Positions 43,176 through 55,111 of a stretch of 64,000 nt of DNA are shown here, in pieces. The notes beneath the pieces were generated by a model, which was not told the origin of the DNA, searched no databases, and was given only the letters and a program-made list of their open reading frames with translations. Each line of letters begins with the position of its first letter. Within the stretch, counting starts at the first letter, position 1. This DNA comes from Calliphora vicina (Eukaryota; Arthropoda; Insecta; Diptera; Calliphoridae), in contig NC_088781.1 in the NCBI RefSeq assembly GCF_958450345.1, positions 115,833,431 through 115,897,430 of the forward strand, written 5' to 3'. The position numbers were made by a program, and so were the translations under genes.

Positions 43176-44647
43176 CAGTGTTGCCACTTCATGTGTAATT
43201 ACACATATTGTGTGTAATTTTAACTTGGATGTGTAGCCCATGTGTAATTGAGTGAATGTGTAATTCATGTGTAATTTTAAATTCCAATTATATCCAAAAT
43301 AAATTGTCAATGTATGTCTTTTATCTATATTTTGGATTTTAATTGAATGAATTATGGATTGTTCAGATTTCAAAACCGACTGAAATAAATATGTACGTTT
43401 ATATGAGGGAATAGCTACTATCCTATATTTTACTCCTATACTCAGTATAATGGAATTATATGTATGAAGATATGAATCTAGTTTGAACTAAATTAACATT
43501 AAGGTTTGCAGAAAAATACGATAAGTAATTTGGAGATTGCTACGTTTGGTTTTCCAAGTGGACATTTCGCCGTTTGTGATAGTTTTGTTTGCGTAATATT
43601 GGTAATAGAAACTAAATTTTGGTTTATATTAAAGACTTTTAATTCCAACATGAAAAAAATATAAAACAACAAATAGTATTCAATAACTATACATTTTTAC
43701 AAGTTATTAAAAATTGTTATTGGAAAAACGTTAATTTTCAAGATAACCCAAAATCGAAAATTTGTATTTTTATAATTTTAAATTGTTTATAGAATAAGGG
43801 TAGCGGTATTTACAGATAACGATATAAACTATTATATCGGTAATGGTAATTGCAGTTATTTCGGGGTAACGTTAGCCAATCCTAACAGAAAAAAACAAGA
43901 ACGTAGGAATTTGTGTGAGAAATTTTTTTTTACAAATTGTTACTAGTTATTTTTTTACCCGTAAGAACTGTTTTGTGTTTATGCTATTGTCTGTCTGGTT
44001 CCTGGTGTGTGTTTGGAAGCTTTATTTCAAATTTATAACTACAAATTTTAAAAATATAAACGTTACAAGATTTTACTGGTAAAGTATTTACTGGGAAGGA
44101 AAATGGTCAGAGCTATAATTTTTAAACAAATACTAAAAAATATTTATCTTTGAAACTGAAAAAAAAACTGATTTCAAAGCACTTTATATAAAATAGGAAT
44201 AAATTCAAATTCGAAAGCAAACAGTGTGCTATTTTTTAAATATTGTTAAATTTTTAATACAAATGTAACAATTTCCAATGGAATAATCTCCGAATGAACA
44301 TTGATTAATATTTGTTAAAAGCGTATTTGGGATTGACATATTTGACTGATCACAAAAATTCATTAAATTAGAAAAGTTCATTAAAAAAAGAGATTGCTAA
44401 CCTTCTTTTAATACCCTAATATATCCAATTCCTGGATACATTAAAATCACCGCATGTGAAAATTGTCCATTGACAATAAAGTGATCGTATTTGGTCCAAA
44501 CTGTGAAAAACCTTTTATATTCATGACAATTTTAGACAATTTCTCCTATTGAAATCACGAAAATTTATTTACATGTGTAATTTTTTCTCGTATGTGTAAT
44601 TTAGGTATGAGGATGTGTAGTTTATAATTTTCTTGGTGGCAACACTG
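43176..44647. mobile_element. hAT-like non-autonomous element with exact 8-bp target duplication
   Basis: Flanked by GTAAATTG on both sides (43168-43175 and 44648-44655). The ends are CAGTGTTGCCAC in inverted orientation, 12 exact bases. Subterminal regions repeat ATGTGTAATT or a close variant at least five times on the left (43190-43280) and three times on the right (44570-44620). Such motif clusters are typical of hAT transposase-binding sites. The interior is AT-rich with no transposase. Confidence 0.86.
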
Positions 44648-44655
44648 GTAAATTG

Positions 44656-45480
44656 TGCATGTTTGTTTTTTTTTAAATGCCTCTTCTTCATGTTCCGCTC
44701 TTTCGCTTGTGTGTGAGTGAGTGAGTGTGTATGTTGTTTTCCCCATTTATGACATTAGGAGAGGAAGTTGTCATTTTGTTTTATTATTATTGTTATTATT
44801 TGAAGATATCAAAAATAAAATATGTTATTTTTATATGAATACATTCATACAGATGTGTATGAATGAGTAAATGTTTAGCTATCAATATTTCTATTTGATT
44901 TGTAATAGAAATTGTTGTTGTTAAATGGCTGCACAAGAATTTACATCCGTTCGTTTGATGTTCCTCGTTTTATTTTTATTTATTTTCATTTTTTTTCAAT
45001 TTTAACCAGAAAAAGCCTAGAGTGGGTACAAAACAAAACAAATAGTAGCTACATTGTTATTTTTGTTTTAAAGAAAAAAGCACAAAAAGTTTTGTTTAGT
45101 TTTTGTTGTTACTGTAGCAATTGAAAATGTCTTGTTATCGTTACCATTTATCTAGTTATTGTGTGATAAAAACAATGTGGCTGTCAATATCATGACATGG
45201 CCTCATCAAATTAAATGTTATGGTGTTTTGATGCACAATAGATCATCTAATTAGCACTGTTTAGGGGAAAATACACATAATGCCTTTCTTCTCTAGAACT
45301 TTTAAGCATAAACATTAAAGTGGTGGCAAATATTTTAATGCTGGATAAGTCAAACAAACATTTGAATATAAGAGGGGTCATATAAACTGATCGTAGAATA
45401 TATTAGGTTTGTAGTGATGTTTTCAACTCCCAACATACATTTTGAAATGATTCTACAAAGAATTCTAAGCAACTTTGCCC
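44656..45480. other. No gene recognised
   Basis: GTGAGTGAGTGAGTG-like repeat near 44713 and T-rich stretches; no element ends. Confidence 0.45.
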
Positions 45481-45544
45481 TAGAAGCCAAAGGTCTGAAA
45501 TGGAATTCGACCTTGCGGTAATTCAAAACTCCAGTGATTCACGT

Positions 45545-46890
45545 GAACATTATAATGTAAACAACATTTTTTTTGCTTCGAAAATTGCGAATTTTATGCC
45601 AACAAAGCGTCATATGCGGGACGCTTATGAGAGAAAAAGTGCCGCTGAAGCACACTGGTTGCTCACCCAAGCTTATGGTAAATGTGTTCCATCGGTTTCA
45701 AAGTGCAAATGATGGTTTGTTCGGTTCAGAAGTGGTGATTTTGACACGGAAGACAAACAAAGTTTGAAGACCAAGAATTGGAGGCATTACTCCATGAAGA
45801 TTGTTGTTAAACTCAACAAAATCATTGGGAGATACTCAAGCAGCTGGATTCATCCAAAAGCTGGGAAATTGTGTAACATATGAATTAAAGCTGAGAGATC
45901 TTGAAAGACGATTTTATATTTCGGAAATGCTTCTTGAACACTATAAAAGAAAATCTTTTCTGCATCGATTCATTACTTGCGTTGAAAAATGGATTCATTA
46001 CGATAACCCTAAGCGTAAGAGATCTTATGTGAAGCCCGAGGATTCATCCAAAAGCTGCGAAATTGGGTACCATACGAATTGAAGCTGAGAGACCTTGAAA
46101 GACAATTTTGTATGTCGGAAATGCTGCTAGAACGCTATAAAAAAAAAATTCATTTTTGCACCGAATAATTACTTGCGATGAAAAATGGATTCATTACGAT
46201 AACCCGATAAGAGATGGTATGTGAAGCCCGGCCAGCCAGCCGAATCAATACCAAAGCCAAACATCCATGGCGCTAAGGTAATGCTCTGTATTTGGTGGAA
46301 CCAAAAGGGTCCTATCTATTATAAGCTGTTGAAATTTGGCCAGACTATCACAGGGAACCTATACCGGACACAAATGATTCGTTTGAAGCTAGCATTGGCC
46401 GAAAAACAGAATATGCTGCCTGACATATTCCATTATGACAACGCTCGGCCACATGTTGAAATACCTGTTAAAAAGTATTTAGAAATACGTAGTTGGGAAG
46501 TTTCGTCTCACCCGCTTTATAATCTAGACCCTGCCCCGTCCGAATACTATTTGTTTTGATCGATGGAGAACGCTGTCTCTCCTGGATACACTTCCCTTTA
46601 GAACAGAGTATCCGATATTGGCTTGATTCATTCTAGGCCTCAAAAGATGAGCAGTTCTTTTGGCTTGGAATTCATAGAGCAACTGAAGCGAGCATTTGCC
46701 GAAAAACAGCCAGAATATGCGGCCAGACATGAAACCGAAAATTTCCATCATGACAATGCTCGGCCACATATTGCAATAACTGTTAAAAAGTATTTGCGAA
46801 GTTTTGTCTCACCCGCTTTATAGTCTAGACCTTGCCCCGTCCGACTACTATTTGTTTTGATCGATGTAGAACGCTCTCTCTCCTGGATGC
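45545..46890 (+). pseudogene. mellifera-like mariner transposase with two internal tandem duplications
   Basis: Starts near 45590 with FMPTKRHMRDAYERKSAAEA, continues with LLTQAYGKCVPSVS and the first Asp region, which is Val in ITCVEKW at about 45975. A 194-base segment (45846-46039) is then repeated at 46040-46220, where the Asp is intact (ITCDEKWIHYDN). MLCIWWNQKGPIYYKLLKFG follows. The second Asp is in HYDNARPH near 46435. A second duplication with a 300-base offset repeats AEKQ...YYLF (46385-46575 and 46685-46890), giving a second HHDNARPH. Stops abound, and no terminal repeat was found. Confidence 0.82.
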
Positions 46891-47066
46891 AATTTTAGTT
46901 GATTCTGTTCTATAAACTTTATTGTCTGGCCCATTTGATGGGAATGAAGTTAGTGTATATACGAAGATGGTCGGAAGGGGCGAATTATGTCCGAAACCGT
47001 CTCAAGAAATCCAAGCACCTAAAAGTTTCCTTCGCAACATCGAATATATAACGATTCCAAAGGACG

Positions 47067-47225
47067 CACAGTGGTATAGAAAAAAATAGAGGGAAATAAA
47101 TCAAATTTGAATGAAATTTGACATGGGCAAAGAAAAAGTGTTGTCGAGTTTAAGTTTTGGACAGCATGGGATCACCAGGGGTGCGACCAGGGGTCCTCAA
47201 AGTAGGACACCTCAGGTATGTTATA
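47067..47225. mobile_element. Left half of a Transib-like foldback MITE
   Basis: Starts CACAGTGGTATAGAAAAAAA and continues GAGGGAAATAAATC, GTGTTGTCGAGTTTAAGTTT and AAAGTAGGACACCTC, in the same order as the left arm of the element at 2253-2624. The right arm is absent; different sequence follows from about 47230. Confidence 0.75.
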
Positions 47226-47504
47226 TTTTTAAAAAGATCTTCGACTGTGTTTCGATTTCAAAAAAAATTTCACATATAGATCTCGTCGTCGAACACCGAG
47301 GGGACCAGGTCCATCCAAAAAAAAACGCCTAGTTTTTATGTAAAATTCAAATTTAGAGCATAGTCGATATAAAAATATAGTAACCGGCTGTAGATGACCA
47401 AATATGTTCTTAAATATTTTGTAATGGGTTCTGATAACCCCGTCCCTGGTATAGATATTATAGCCAAAAAACTAAAAAATCACATTTTTGGGATTTTCAA
47501 CACT

Positions 47505-47600
47505 TTTTTGGGAATTGCGGATACTCTGTTCTAAAGTGAAGTGTATCCAGGAGAGAGAGCGTTTTTGATTATAACAAAATAAATAGTAAACAAATAAATT
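47505..47600 (-). pseudogene. mariner C-terminal fragment
   Basis: Minus strand reads LSWIHFTLEQSIRNSQ, the segment after the third catalytic Asp in the mellifera-like copies (compare LSGIHFTLEQSIRNW near 25250). About 90 bases only. Confidence 0.7.
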
Positions 47601-48500
47601 GAGCTTCCACTGACATTTTAAAGTTGTTAAATCAAACAGAAAGCGACAAGTCAAAGTGTTCATTTAGCAAATGACGTTTAACATTAGCATAGCGTGAACA
47701 TAGTTTTAAAACATTGTTTTATTTTTGGCAATAGAGTGAAGCGGGTGTTTTCATACTTCCTTAATTGTTTATTTAAACTTTTCAAATTTATTAATTGCCC
47801 CTTGTCGTTTGTTTCAATTTTTATTTCATTCAGTCTACTTTAAACCTAAACCGCCGGAACATAAATTAATTTCTAGACCACTTCAGTTTAAATTAAAGGT
47901 TTTTTTTGGGATTTTTTTTCACGATAATTTAATTAAATTCGCATTTAAAACTCAATCACAATTTGTTTATTTATAGGTAGGTATGTGTGTTGTGTATTTA
48001 TTTGTAGTTTGTGAAATAAAAAAATTAAAAAAAATAAAAAGTCAATATAGTAAATGTGCAAAAGTTATAAACAAACAAAAGAAGAAAAGCAAGCAACACT
48101 TTAGCTTTAAAACAATCAGTATTTATGATCTGGTTTGATCTTGAAATCTCATGCATAAAAGAGAAACGGGCACCACTGAGTTTGATCTCAACGCTCGTAT
48201 TTACTTTCTTAATTAATACATTTATACTTATTGTTTGTGTGTTTAAATGACTTTTAAACAAAGGATCTGTTTACACTTAACTTAATGTATACCGTTATAC
48301 AAATGATTTTCTTTTTAAATACTCCCCGGCTCTGAACAATAACAGCAAAAACATACTCTTAAGAATGTTTTTTTTTTGTTAAAAAAAAACAAAATGCATT
48401 TAAGAAAAACAGAAAAAAAACGAATTAAATAAATAAACAAATGAAATATTCTTATTACTTGTATGTTTCCCCCTTTTAATTTGTGCTGTTTTATTGTTTG
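47601..48500. other. No gene recognised
   Basis: AT-rich with several homopolymer runs; a TTATTTATAG/GTAGGT junction at 47966 faintly resembles a ratchet-type splice motif but has a weak pyrimidine tract. Confidence 0.4.
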
Positions 48501-48505
48501 TTGTG

Positions 48506-48864
48506 ATACCCTACCTTCACCATAAGTGGCATGTCATTCCGTTTGTAATTTCAACATTTTTCCCTTGCGAATCCATAAAGTTAATATATTCTAGATCGTT
48601 ATAGATAGCAGAGCCAGTATAGCCATGTCCATCTGTCTGTTGAAATCAACTTTCTCAAGCCCCCAAAGAACTTACATACGTGATTGTTGCATCAATATCT
48701 CCGCTATAGTCTAACTTAGATTGCTATTAAAAATCTAGAAAATCTGCCCACAAATGGCTGAGTTATAAGCAAAAAACCGCGACTACCTCGAGTTTTTCAC
48801 TTATTGTGAAGGGTATGTAAGATTCGGCTTAGCCGTATGTATATGTATATGTATGTGACTTGTT
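48506..48864 (+). mobile_element. DINE-1-like element, short variant, first of a tandem pair
   Basis: Starts ATACCCTACCTTCACC, contains TGTCATTCCGTTTGTAATTT, GCCATGTCCATCTGTCTG and ACTTACATACGTGAT, and ends with the hairpin GATTCGGCTTAGCCGTATG and GACTTGTT. The next DINE begins at the following base. Confidence 0.72.
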
Positions 48865-49207
48865 ATACCCTTCTCCATGAGTGGCAAGGGTATATATAAG
48901 TTTGTCATTCCGTTTGTAATTTCTACATTTTTCATTTGCGACCCCACAAAATATATATATTCTGGATCGTTATAGATAGCGAAGTCGATATAGCCATGTC
49001 TGTCCGTCTGTATGTTGAAATCAACTTTCCATGGCCCCTAAATAACTTACATACATGATACATACATCAATGTGTCGGGAATTCTTCCGACGAAAATTCG
49101 GCCCACAAATGGCTGAGATACATATTAAAAAAAAAAACAGGAAAACCTAGATTTTTGGCCTATTTTTGATCTATATCTGGATTCCTAAGTCATTAATATA
49201 GACAATA

Positions 49208-50533
49208 TAATATATTATGTTTTTATGGCGTTTTTCGATATTCCTTCCCAGGCTATTTTAACGGCATGAAATAAATCGTGAAAATTGCCGATCCTTATTT
49301 CCGCAATTTTCACGATTTATTTTCATATTAATAATGTGCCACAAGTTCTCAATAGGATTAAGATCGGGAGATTGACCAGCCAATGAAGAACTTGAATCTT
49401 ATTGCTCTGAAGCCAAGTCTTACAAACTTTGGAGGTGTGCTTAGGATCGTTATCCTGTTGGAAGCTCCCTATAAGTGGCATCTCTTCACTGGCATAAGGC
49501 AACATTAATCTTTCAATACATCACGGTACATGAAGCGATCCATAATCCCATAAATTTTATGATTTGGCCCAAATCCTTGACCAGAAAAGCATCACCAGAC
49601 CATTACATTGTCTCCTCCATGCTTAATTGTTCCTTTGCAATACTTAGGATTTAATCTTTCTCCTTTTGGTCTGCGTACACGCCTTATTCCAGCGGAACTT
49701 TTTAAGTTGTATTTGGATTCGTCAGGAAACAGTACTGTCTTCCATTTTAGGACACTCCAGTCGATGTTGGCTTTGGTAAACTTCAGTGTAGCTTTCTTGT
49801 TCTTAGCTGATGGAAATGGTTTTTTTGCTGGTCGTCAGCTGAATAAACGGGCTTCTACTACTCTTCTACCGATTGTTCTATCGCTAACGCATAATCTTAA
49901 ACTTGTTCTCACTTGACTAGCGGATGCTCTACAATCTTTTTGTATTGCTCTTTTGATCAAGGAATCATCATATCGTGTGGTTTTATGCGAACGACCTGCA
50001 TAATGCACCGGTGATATGCGGCCAGTCTTAAAAAAATTTTGAAACGAGACTGAAAATAACTGATCTGTTAATTGAATATTTTTTACTCAATTCATGTAGT
50101 GATAAGCCCGTCTTCCAGTCTTCAATAACTTTAATTTTAAATTCACTGGAGTACTTGTTCCTTACCATTGTTTTTTTAACAATAAACTGTATAAAACTTA
50201 AATTTTACACACTACGCCTTCCATTATTTTTATCTTTAAGAATTTTTAAATGCATTCATTGTGATTCCAGATAACTCACATTGCAAATATGCAGTACCGA
50301 GTCAAATTGTTAAACATCTTATAAGAGGGTGCTTTGTTTTGTCCGTTGCGTTTTTATATGATTTATCATTTTAAATTAATTTTTGATAAAATTATCTTTT
50401 ACTAAATGAATATTAAATGCTTAATTGTTAATAAAATATATACAAAATACATCCTAAAAAAGCCGTTTTTATCAAAAAAAATTATGATTTGAAAAAATTC
50501 ATTGAGGGGGTGCTTTAGTTATGGCCAATACTG
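49208..50533 (-). pseudogene. Tc1-like transposon 1 in the DINE: decayed, left end missing
   Basis: The right end (50500-50533) reads inward CAGTATTGGCCATAACTAAA then GCACCCCCTC, with an inner related copy near 50320-50345 (IR/DR layout). The transposase runs leftwards from 50165: MVRNKYSSEFKIKVIEDWKT at the start, FPDESKYNLKSS (first Asp) near 49720, TIKHGGDNVMVW near 49610, and FQQDNDPKHTSK (second Asp) near 49470. The Glu region is frameshifted near 49370. Several stops. Its left terminal repeat is gone, and a 20-bp perfect palindrome arm pair disrupts the C-terminal coding part. Confidence 0.82.
49269..49322. repeat. Perfect 20-bp inverted repeat (hairpin) in the Tc1 C-terminal coding region
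   Basis: AAATAAATCGTGAAAATTGC (49269-49288) and its exact reverse complement (49303-49322) surround a 14-base loop. The arms have no mismatch. In intact Tc1 genes this region codes for protein, so the second arm is probably a local inverted duplication. Confidence 0.85.
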
Positions 50534-50537
50534 TATA

Positions 50538-52152
50538 CAGTGGTTGACAAAACAATGGAAACTTTTCCAAATATTTCATTAATGGCCTAAAATCTGAAAT
50601 AATTTTTTAAAAAATTTTAAAATTTTTTTAGTATTTTATTTGTATACTTTTATTAATTTAATTTAACAAAAAACAAAGGACATAATTAATTAAATTCTAA
50701 AAATGAGAAAACAAAACTAAAAGATTTCTTTATTACGGCATTAACAAAACAATGGAAACTTAGGTATTATTTTAACAAATATGGTCTAAACTTTGCAATA
50801 ACTCAATATTTTGTTGGGTATCCCTTATCTTTTATAACTGCTACACATCCACGATGCATTGAACCAATTAAAGAGTCAATGGTCTCCTTTGAAATATTTT
50901 GCCATTCCCTTATAACCGCCTCCGATAAATCTTCCTTCCTGGTGTAATTTTGGGTCCTTATTTCCCATAGATTTTCTATGGAATTGAGATCTGGCGATTG
51001 GGCAGGCCACTTCAAAACACGTACCTCGTTGGATTGTAACCACTCGGTTACAACCCTAGATTTGTGTTTCTGGTCGTTGTCGTGTTGGAATCTCCAAACT
51101 AGGGACATATTTTCCTCAGCCTATGGATACATAACATCGTTTAATATGGTTCTGTATCCTATACCTGTCATGGTGTCTTTTATAATATAAATTGGACCCA
51201 TACCTTGCCCTGAAAAACATTCCCATACCATAATATTGCCACCGCCAAACTTTACAGTCTTATTTGTGTACTTTGGATCTAATCTTACAATCTGTGATCT
51301 TACAAATCTTACTGCCTCTTAAATTGTATTTGAATTCGTCGGAAAAGAGGACAGTATTCCATTTCTGTGTCGACCAGTTTAAATGTAGAAGAGCAGAACG
51401 GTTCTTTTTATAAATGAGTGGTTTTTTCACAGGATGATAGCAACCAAGACCAGCCTCATTTGCTCTGCGACTAACTGTTCGGGTACTTATTTCTAATTTT
51501 AGGCTATTAACAACCACTCGAGGAGTTATTTTTGGGAATTTCTTGAACTCTCTCGCTATTAAATTATCTTGTCTAGGAGTAGTATTACGAGGTCTTCCAC
51601 CTAAATGTTGAGTTTTTACAGAACCGGTCTCACGAAATTTCTTTATAATTTTTGAAACTGCTGATTTATTTATTAAATATTTGTCACAGATACTTTTTTG
51701 TTTTAAACCTGCTTTAAAATCGTTAATTATTTTATTTTTTAAGTCTTCACAAATCTTAACTTTAGCCATTTTCGTTAACTTTGAAAAAAAGCAATTATGC
51801 GAAAAACTTAGAAAAAGAAATTGTGAAAAATTACCAGAATTTAAAAATAAAATAACTTTAAAAAGGATGCTTTTTACATCGGTCTTTTAAATATTATTTT
51901 CGTTTTACACTTCTTTCTTGCAGAAGTTTAAAAGTTTCCATTGTTTCGTCAGTAGCGAAATAATGAATATCTTAAATGTTCTTCCTTTTTTCAGAATATA
52001 ATTAATTATGTTGTTTGTTTTTCAGTTAATTTATATAAATAAAACTAAACAAGTAAAATACTAAAAAAAAATGTTTATTTTAAAAAAATATTTTAAATTT
52101 TGGGCTACATATGGAATATTTGGAAAAGTTTCCATTGTTTTGTCAACCACTG
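50538..52152 (-). mobile_element. Tc1-like transposon 2, both ends present, IR/DR layout
   Basis: Both ends carry CAGTGGTTGACAAAACAATG followed by GAAACTTTTCCAAATATT in inverted orientation; TA flanks each side (50536-50537 and 52153-52154). Inner copies TTAACAAAACAATGGAAACT (near 50742) and, inverted, TGACGAAACAATGGAAACTT (near 51935) give the two-motif arm typical of IR/DR elements. The length is 1,615 bases. It inserted directly next to the end of transposon 1, so only TATA separates them. Confidence 0.9.
50803..51769 (-). pseudogene. Tc1-like DD34E transposase, one frameshift and one stop
   Basis: Starts at 51769 (MAKVKICEDLKNKIINDFKA). The first helix-turn-helix includes SICDKYLINKSAVSKIIKKF, followed by GGRPRNTT and a second helix-turn-helix around STRTVSRRANEAGLG. 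The first Asp is in VLFSDEFKYNL. The frame shifts near 51290, after LRGS. In the shifted frame TVKFGGGNIMVW follows, and TAG at 51121-51123 interrupts MYP-AEENM. The last part (51108-50803) has FQHDNDQKHKS (second Asp) and SPDLNSIENLW (Glu), 34 residues apart, and ends KDKGYPTKY. It is inactive, but damage is light. Confidence 0.88.
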
Positions 52153-52471
52153 TATATCGATGTATATAAAGCTATAGTAAATTGGACCTACAATGGGTCG
52201 AAATCGAGAAAAATATTTTTTAACCCGATTTTTTTTTTTCATACAAATTTTTTTTTTTTTAAATTTTTTTCATATAAATTTTTTTTTTTTTAATTTTTTT
52301 CCAAAAATTTTTTTTTTAAAATTAAAAAACAATTTCAAAAAGAAAAAATTAAAAAAAACTTTTTTATAAAAAAATTTTAATTTTGTTTACCTAAAAATAT
52401 TTAAAAAAATATATTTTTAAGTATAATTTGGTGAAGGGTACAGAAGATTCGGCTTAGCCCTGTGACTTGTT

Positions 52472-53022
52472 GTTGTATAGTTTAGTTTATTAAGCACCCA
52501 GCAAGCAAACGAACAGTCAGTTTTGTAAGACAGACAGACATCCAGCCAGACGTAGGAACGGGCAAATATTAAATTTCAAACAAAAGCAATTGACAGAGAC
52601 TGATTAAGTGACTGTGTGTCTTAACATTACATACTTTGCTTAAGCAAAGCTGGCTGACTGTTTTAAACATGGTAGTGACTTGTGTTGAATTGAGTTGAGC
52701 TGGCTGGCTGGTTACACCCACACCACATTTATTTATTTGAGTTTAAAATATTTCCTTCTTCTTGTGAGTAATTTACACATAAACACAAAAACAAAAGTAA
52801 AAAAACAACTGCATACAACAACACATTCGTCATTTGTTTAACAGCTGTTTTTAAACAAAATTTTTTTGTTTTGTTTTGTTTTATTTCTTCAAATTCGTTC
52901 TTTATACATACATTTACTGTTGTTTTTTTATGGATCTTACGTTCCTCGATCACATTATGACATGTGCATTCTCTGTATGCAGTAATAACTAATAAAACAA
53001 ATACTTATGTTACAAACACACA
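52472..53022. other. No gene recognised
   Basis: GCTGGCTGGCTGG near 52699, CAGACAGACA near 52530 and T/A-rich runs; no element ends. Confidence 0.45.
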
Positions 53023-53902
53023 ACTTACATTCAGGGATGGACAAGTTGATGCGATCGTACGTTTTTTTTATTCAACAGTAGTTTTCGCTTAATTGATCAA
53101 GGACCAATGCAATAGAAAAAAATCCTTATCAGTATATATTGTGATATTTGGATCGCGATCTATATTTCAGAATATTAGGCTATTCTGCGATCCATAAATA
53201 CTGCATGCTACACTTTCAATAAATATATTGGATCGAGGTCAATATACTACATTGAACATGTAGCAGTGCCCATTGAGTTTCGTTTAATTTCATTACTCTC
53301 TTAATTGACATATAAATCAAAAATCCATTGTCAAACTGAAATGTCATAGTTCGAAATGTCTACTTTTTAAAAATCATAAAAAATCGAAAAGTCGACTTTT
53401 TGCTGAAACTATATATTCTGATTGGCATATCAGGAACGAGAACGGCTGGATCGATTTGGCTGATTTTTTTTTATTCAATTCGAAATTTTTAGCAGATGGT
53501 TTCCAAAATTCCTGTTAAAACTCGGAAATTTCAAGTTTTTAATATATTGCCTCCTTTTCACTTCTTATTATACCCTTCACCTTCGTGAGATGGGTATATA
53601 TAAGTTTGTCATTCCGTTTGTAATTTCTACATTTTTCATTTCCGACCCTATAAAGTATATATATTCTGGATCCTTAAAATAGCGGAGTCGAATAAGCCAT
53701 ATCCGTCTGTCTGTTGAAATCAATTTTCTGAAGACCCCAGATATCTTTGCGATCCAAATCTTCAATGATTCTCTCAGACATGCTTTCGAGAAGTTTCCTA
53801 TTTAAAATCAGCAAAATCGGTCGACAAATGGCTGAGATATGAGGAAAAAACCAGGACAACCTCGATTTTTGACCTACAATATCTGGATTACTAAGTCATT
53901 AA

Positions 53903-55111
53903 CAGGGAAACCAAAATATGCAAATACATGTTTTTTCTGGTGAGTCTAATGAGCACATGGATAAGATATTTACACGTTTCAGAAATATTTAAGAATTTTG
54001 GCATCGATTTGTTAGTGCATATTTTTGCATATTTTACCCTTAAATGCATATTTTTGCATATATTTGTTTTAAGAGCATATTTATGTCATATTTTTCGTTT
54101 TTCGAGCATATTTTACTGTTTAATAGCATATTTTGACTTTATCAAAAACAAATTTTGTCTTACATATTTTTCGCTGTTGTGTTACAGGTTTTTTCTTCCT
54201 TTGTTTAAAATTCAAAATTAAAAAATAGATGGCTTTTTTTAATATAAAATAAGCACTATTTTAATAATAGCGCCATCTAAATATCAAATTTTAGTTCTAA
54301 TTCAAACTTAACCGTTCTAAGTGTTAAACAAATATTGTCTTTTAAATTTACTCCTATAACATCAGTTTTCAGATAGACAACGATTTTTATTTGAAAATTT
54401 AAGTCAATATTTTGTAATTTATTGCAATAATAACCTTAATTGAAGAAGTGACTTTATATTTATATAAAATATCATCAAAAAATACGTTTCGAGGCCTTTT
54501 CATAGCTTAAGTTCCTATTGTTTATACCCTACACCACCATAGTGGGGAGGGTATAATGCGTTTGTGCAGATGTTCTTAACGCCCAAAAAATATTAGTCTA
54601 ACACTCACCTTAAAGTATACCGATCGACTTAGAATCACTTTCTGAGTCGATTAAACGATGTCCGTCCGTATGTCTGGTCGTCTGGCTGGCTGGCTGGCTG
54701 GCTGTCCATGTAAACCTTGTGCGCAGAGTACAGGTCTCAATTTTGAAGATATTTCGATGAAATTTGGTACATATTATTTTTTCGGCTCAAGGACCAAGCC
54801 TATTGAAACTGGTCCATTATTTCACCTAGCACCCATACAAATGTCCTCCCGAAATTGGACTTTATCGGTCATAAATGTTTAATTTATACATGTATCTCCA
54901 CAAATTCCGCTCCAAATAAGTTTTATATACACAAAATTCATGTTACCAAATTTTTTTACGAGCGGTCCATAATTAGTCATAGCTAAAATGATGTAAAAGT
55001 TTGTTTTTTTAAGAGCATATTTTTAAATTTTTTAGAGCATATTTTAAAGTTTTAACTGCATATTTAAAGCGCTTAAAACACTTTTTTTAGAGCATATTTT
55101 CGGTTTCTCTG
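53903..55111. mobile_element. hAT-like non-autonomous element with exact 8-bp target duplication
   Basis: Flanked by GTCATTAA (53895-53902 and 55112-55119). The left end CAGGGAAACCAAAATATGC and the inverted right end CAGAGAAACCGAAAATATGC match apart from two transitions. Subterminal regions repeat GCATATTTTT-type words many times (54010-54140 and 55010-55100). No transposase. It contains a family-B DINE. Confidence 0.9.
54522..54995 (+). mobile_element. DINE-1-like element, family B, 3'-truncated
   Basis: Starts with TATACCCTACACCACCATAG and GGGAGGGTATAATGCG, which can fold, then GTCGATTAAACGATGTCCGT, GGCTGGCTGGCTGGCTG, and GTGCGCAGAGTACAGGTC. Matches the complete family-B copy at 55688-56343 until about 54990. 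Confidence 0.75.

Larger units (their letters stand above)
48865..52471 (+). mobile_element. DINE-1-like element split by two Tc1-like insertions
   Basis: The left part, 48865-49207, runs from ATACCCTTCTCCATGAGTGG to AGTCATTAATATAGACAATA. The right part, 52155-52471, resumes with CGATGTATATAAAGCTATAG and runs through the AT-rich section to GATTCGGCTTAGCC and GACTTGTT. About 50 bases of the expected body are missing at the joint, lost with the left end of the inner Tc1. Confidence 0.75.

Noticed and set aside
47950..47985. TTTATAG/GTAGGT as a second ratchet site
   Set aside because: The pyrimidine tract is short and interrupted and the 5' site is weaker than at 19831.
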